From the NCBI GenBank assembly GCA_035645555.1, contig DASQMI010000084.1:1-9602 (forward strand): DNA of 9,602 nt, read 5' to 3'. The stretch comes from Lysobacter_F sp035645555. GTDB taxonomy: Bacteria > Pseudomonadota > Gammaproteobacteria > Xanthomonadales > Xanthomonadaceae. A program made the translations under genes and the position numbers. The notes below the pieces were generated by a model, which saw only the letters and a program-made list of their open reading frames with translations, had not been told where the DNA came from and searched no databases. The stretch's first letter is position 1, and every line of letters begins with the position of its first letter. This document shows, one piece after another, positions 7,851-9,602 of the stretch.

Positions 7851-8156
7851 ATGGCCAAGACTTCGATGGTGAACCGCGAGATCAAGCGCGAAAAGCTGGC
7901 GAAGCGCCACGCCGCCAAGCGTGAGGCGCTGAAGCAGATCCTCAAGAGCCAGACGGCGTCGTACGAGGAGAAGATGGAAGCGTCGGTCAAGCTGCAGAAG
8001 CTCCCGCGCGACTCCTCGCCGATCCGCCAGCGCAACCGCTGCGAGCTGTCCGGCCGTCCGCGCGGCGTGTACCGGAAGTTCGGTCTCGGCCGCAACATGC
8101 TGCGTGCGGCCACCATGCGCGGCGACGTGCCGGGCCTGCGCAAGGCCAGCTGGTAA
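7851..8156 (+). CDS. rpsN: 30S ribosomal protein S14, zinc-independent form
   Basis: A 101-residue protein of the 30S head, the same length as E. coli S14. It starts MAKTSMVNREIKREKLAKRH. The C-terminal segment RCELSGRPRGVYRKFGLGRN (63-82) and the ending GLRKASW are typical. It is the long form without the paired CXXC zinc ligands: only one cysteine (about residue 64) is present. The ATG at 7851 has GAGGA (7840-7844) 6 nt upstream; the open frame before it is the shadow of rplE. A 55-bp gap to rpsH follows, wider than most in this operon. Confidence 0.97.
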   Translation: MAKTSMVNREIKREKLAKRHAAKREALKQILKSQTASYEEKMEASVKLQKLPRDSSPIRQRNRCELSGRPRGVYRKFGLGRNMLRAATMRGDVPGLRKASW

Positions 8157-8211
8157 CCCCCAACGAAATTCGCATCCGTGCGGATATCGGTGCTACTGAA
8201 GGAATTCATCC
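8157..8211 (+). other. rpsN-rpsH intergenic gap with small stem-loop
   Basis: This 55-bp gap is less GC-rich than its surroundings. It holds a short perfect stem ATCCG (8174-8178) / CGGAT (8181-8185) with a 2-nt loop, and the rpsH ribosome binding site AAGGAA (8199-8204), which is 7 nt from the ATG at 8212. No promoter pair or T-tract is seen. Confidence 0.4.
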
Positions 8212-8610
8212 ATGAGCATGACTGATCCCATCGCCGACATGCTGGTCCGCATCAAGAATGCGGCGGCGGTCGGCAAGCCCAGCGTCACGCTGCCGTCCTC
8301 CAAGGTGAAGGTCGCGATCGCGTCCGTGCTGAAGGACGAGGGCTACATCCAGGATTACCGCGTCGCCGAAGCCGGCCCGGGCAAGACCGAGCTCGAAATC
8401 GCGCTGAAGTACTACGAAGGCCGTCCGGTGATCGAGCGTCTGGAGCGCTTCTCGCGCTCGGGCCGCCGCCAGTACCGCGGCAAGGACGCGCTGCCCAAGG
8501 TCCTCGGCGGCCTCGGCGTGGCGATCGTTTCCACCTCCAAGGGCATCATGACCGATGCGCGCGCACGCCAGCTTGGCGTGGGCGGCGAGGTCCTGTGCCT
8601 GGTGGCCTAA
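8212..8610 (+). CDS. rpsH: 30S ribosomal protein S8
   Basis: A 132-residue primary 16S rRNA-binding protein. It starts MSMTDPIADMLVRIKNAA. The C-terminal RNA-binding signature VAIVSTSKGIMTDARARQLG (about 104-123) is intact. In E. coli S8 is the autogenous repressor of the spc operon. The ATG at 8212 is chosen over the in-frame ATG two codons later because AAGGAA is 7 nt from the first and 13 nt from the second, and because the MSM start is shared with E. coli S8. rplF starts 13 nt after the stop. Confidence 0.97.
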   Translation: MSMTDPIADMLVRIKNAAAVGKPSVTLPSSKVKVAIASVLKDEGYIQDYRVAEAGPGKTELEIALKYYEGRPVIERLERFSRSGRRQYRGKDALPKVLGGLGVAIVSTSKGIMTDARARQLGVGGEVLCLVA

Positions 8611-8623
8611 GGGAGGACCGTCC

Positions 8624-9151
8624 ATGTCCCGAGTTGCCAAGAAGCCGGTTGCCCTGCCGAAGGGCGTCGACATCACCGTCCAGGCCGACAGCATTACCGT
8701 CAAGGGCCCGAAGGGCACCCTGAGCCAGGCCAAGCCGGCCGCGATCTCGCTGACCATCGACAACGGCCAGGCCGTGTTCGAGACGCAGGACGCTGCGCTG
8801 GTGCCGCTGACCGGCACGCTGCGCGCGATCCTCGCCAACATGGTCAAGGGCGTGTCGGAAGGGTTCGAGCGCAAGCTCGAGCTGGTCGGCGTCGGTTACC
8901 GTGCTGCCATGCAGGGCAAGGACCTGAGCCTGTCGCTCGGGTACTCGCACCCGGTCGTGTTCAAGGCGCCGGAGGGCATCACGCTCGCCACGCCGACCCA
9001 GACCGAGATCGTCGTGCAGGGCGCCGACAAGCAGCGCGTCGGCGAAGTCGCCGCCAAGATCCGCGGTTTCCGTCCGCCGGAGCCCTACAAGGGCAAGGGC
9101 GTGAAGTACGCCGGCGAGAACATCATCCGTAAGGAAGCCAAGAAGGCGTAA
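8624..9151 (+). CDS. rplF: 50S ribosomal protein L6
   Basis: A 175-residue protein made of two similar alpha/beta domains, located near the factor-binding site and the sarcin-ricin loop. It starts MSRVAKKPVALPKGVDITVQ. The family signature PEPYKGKGVKYAGENI (152-167) and the basic end RKEAKKA are intact. GGGAGG (8611-8616) is 7 nt before the ATG. The longer in-frame opening upstream is the shadow of rpsH. It is followed by an unusually wide 63-bp gap before rplR that holds a hairpin and a T5 run. Confidence 0.97.
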   Translation: MSRVAKKPVALPKGVDITVQADSITVKGPKGTLSQAKPAAISLTIDNGQAVFETQDAALVPLTGTLRAILANMVKGVSEGFERKLELVGVGYRAAMQGKDLSLSLGYSHPVVFKAPEGITLATPTQTEIVVQGADKQRVGEVAAKIRGFRPPEPYKGKGVKYAGENIIRKEAKKA

Positions 9152-9214
9152 CCGGCGCGCCTGGCACGGCCAGGCCGCCCCGCCCACGGCTCCCGGTTTT
9201 TCGAGAACACAACC
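9152..9214 (+). other. rplF-rplR intergenic gap with hairpin and T5 tract
   Basis: This 63-bp gap contains GCCTGGC (9159-9165) and GCCAGGC (9169-9175), a perfect 7-bp stem with loop ACG. A C-rich stretch follows, then a run of five T (9197-9201). The T-run is 21 nt past the stem, so this is not a standard intrinsic terminator. A long-range CCGG (9152-9155) / CCGG (9193-9196) pairing could close a larger structure right before the T-run, but that is speculative. The only ribosome binding site candidate for rplR, GAGAA (9203-9207), is weak. Confidence 0.4.
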
Positions 9215-9568
9215 ATGGACAAGAAGATCGCCCGCCTGCGCCGCGCCAAGGCCACCCGGATGCACATCCGCGAGCTCGGCGTGCCGCGCCTGTCGGTGCT
9301 GCGCACCGGCCAGCATCTGTACGCCCAGGTGTTCACCGCCGACGGCTCGCGCGTCATCGCCTCGGCGTCGACCACCCAGGCCGAGCTGCGCGACGGCCTG
9401 AAGAGCGGCAAGAACCTGGAAGCCGCCGCGAAGGTCGGCCGCGTCATCGCTGAGAAGGCGAAGGCCGCCGGCATCGAGAAGGTCGCGTTCGACCGCTCCG
9501 GCTACCGCTACCACGGCCGCATCAAGGCCCTGGCGGACGCCGCGCGCGAGGGCGGCCTGCAGTTCTGA
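9215..9568 (+). CDS. rplR: 50S ribosomal protein L18
   Basis: A 117-residue protein that, with L5 and L25, carries 5S rRNA into the central protuberance. The basic N-terminus MDKKIARLRRAKATRMHIRE leads into the core (RLSVLRTGQHLYAQVF) and the diagnostic C-terminus FDRSGYRYHGRIKALADAAR (92-111) ending EGGLQF. The length matches E. coli L18. The ATG at 9215 has only a weak GAGAA (9203-9207) 7 nt upstream. rpsE is expected next in the spc order but lies beyond the window. Confidence 0.97.
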   Translation: MDKKIARLRRAKATRMHIRELGVPRLSVLRTGQHLYAQVFTADGSRVIASASTTQAELRDGLKSGKNLEAAAKVGRVIAEKAKAAGIEKVAFDRSGYRYHGRIKALADAAREGGLQF

Positions 9569-9577
9569 TGCTTGAAC

Positions 9578-9599
9578 GCGTGGGGGTGCGCCCCCACGC
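9578..9599 (+). terminator. Perfect hairpin after rplR, terminator-like or processing site
   Basis: GCGTGGGGG (9578-9586) pairs perfectly with CCCCCACGC (9591-9599), a 9-bp stem with the 4-nt loop TGCG, 9 nt after the rplR stop. The window ends 3 nt later, so a T-tract cannot be assessed. Inside an operon a strong stem could lower readthrough or protect an mRNA end; the spc order predicts rpsE downstream. Confidence 0.5.
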
Positions 9600-9602
9600 C
9601 TA

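Noticed and set aside
8160..8200. Possible internal promoter before rpsH
   Set aside because: The gap is relatively AT-rich, but no pair of hexamers with 16-18 bp spacing comes close to consensus.

Overview
This window is the core ribosomal-protein region of a GC-rich gammaproteobacterium. Every gene is on the + strand, in the classical order tuf | rpsJ-rplC-rplD-rplW-rplB-rpsS-rplV-rpsC-rplP-rpmC-rpsQ (S10 operon) | rplN-rplX-rplE-rpsN-rpsH-rplF-rplR (first part of the spc operon). The best guess for the host is Xanthomonadaceae/Lysobacteraceae (Xanthomonas, Lysobacter or Luteimonas relatives). The reasons are an EF-Tu of inferred 396 residues ending in KIIK, an L2 of 275 residues starting MPLM, an L22 of 111 residues, and an S3 with a charged GDR/NDR-rich tail. 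These are judged from memory of the families, not from a search.

Layout. Bases 1-1158 hold tuf, cut at the 5' edge so that the first ~11 codons are missing. Bases 1159-1579 (421 bp) are the only long non-coding stretch and the most informative part of the window. It contains a strong GC hairpin just after tuf, an 8-bp inverted repeat overlapping a plausible sigma70-type promoter (TTGCAT, 18 bp, TAGAAT), and then a leader of about 295 nt. The leader carries several hairpins, including an intrinsic-terminator-like structure followed by TTGTTTTTC (candidate attenuator), and a boxA-like CGCTCTTTC 16 nt before the rpsJ start. From 1580 to 9568, 18 complete ribosomal-protein genes follow, mostly with gaps of 5-16 nt or overlaps of 1-4 nt. 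Only three gaps are wider: rpsN-rpsH (55 bp), rplF-rplR (63 bp) and the gap after rplR (at least 34 bp, containing a perfect 9-bp hairpin). No terminator or promoter was seen between rpsQ and rplN, so S10 and spc may be read as one transcript.

Functionally, EF-Tu delivers aminoacyl-tRNA to the ribosome. The other products are components of the small subunit (S3, S8, S10, S14, S17, S19) and large subunit (L2, L3, L4, L5, L6, L14, L16, L18, L22, L23, L24, L29). Two are known regulators in Escherichia coli: L4 (S10 operon) and S8 (spc operon). S10 also acts as the transcription antitermination factor NusE. No mobile element, CRISPR array, tRNA/rRNA gene or foreign island was found. The coding content is ordinary housekeeping; the observations worth checking are all in non-coding regions.
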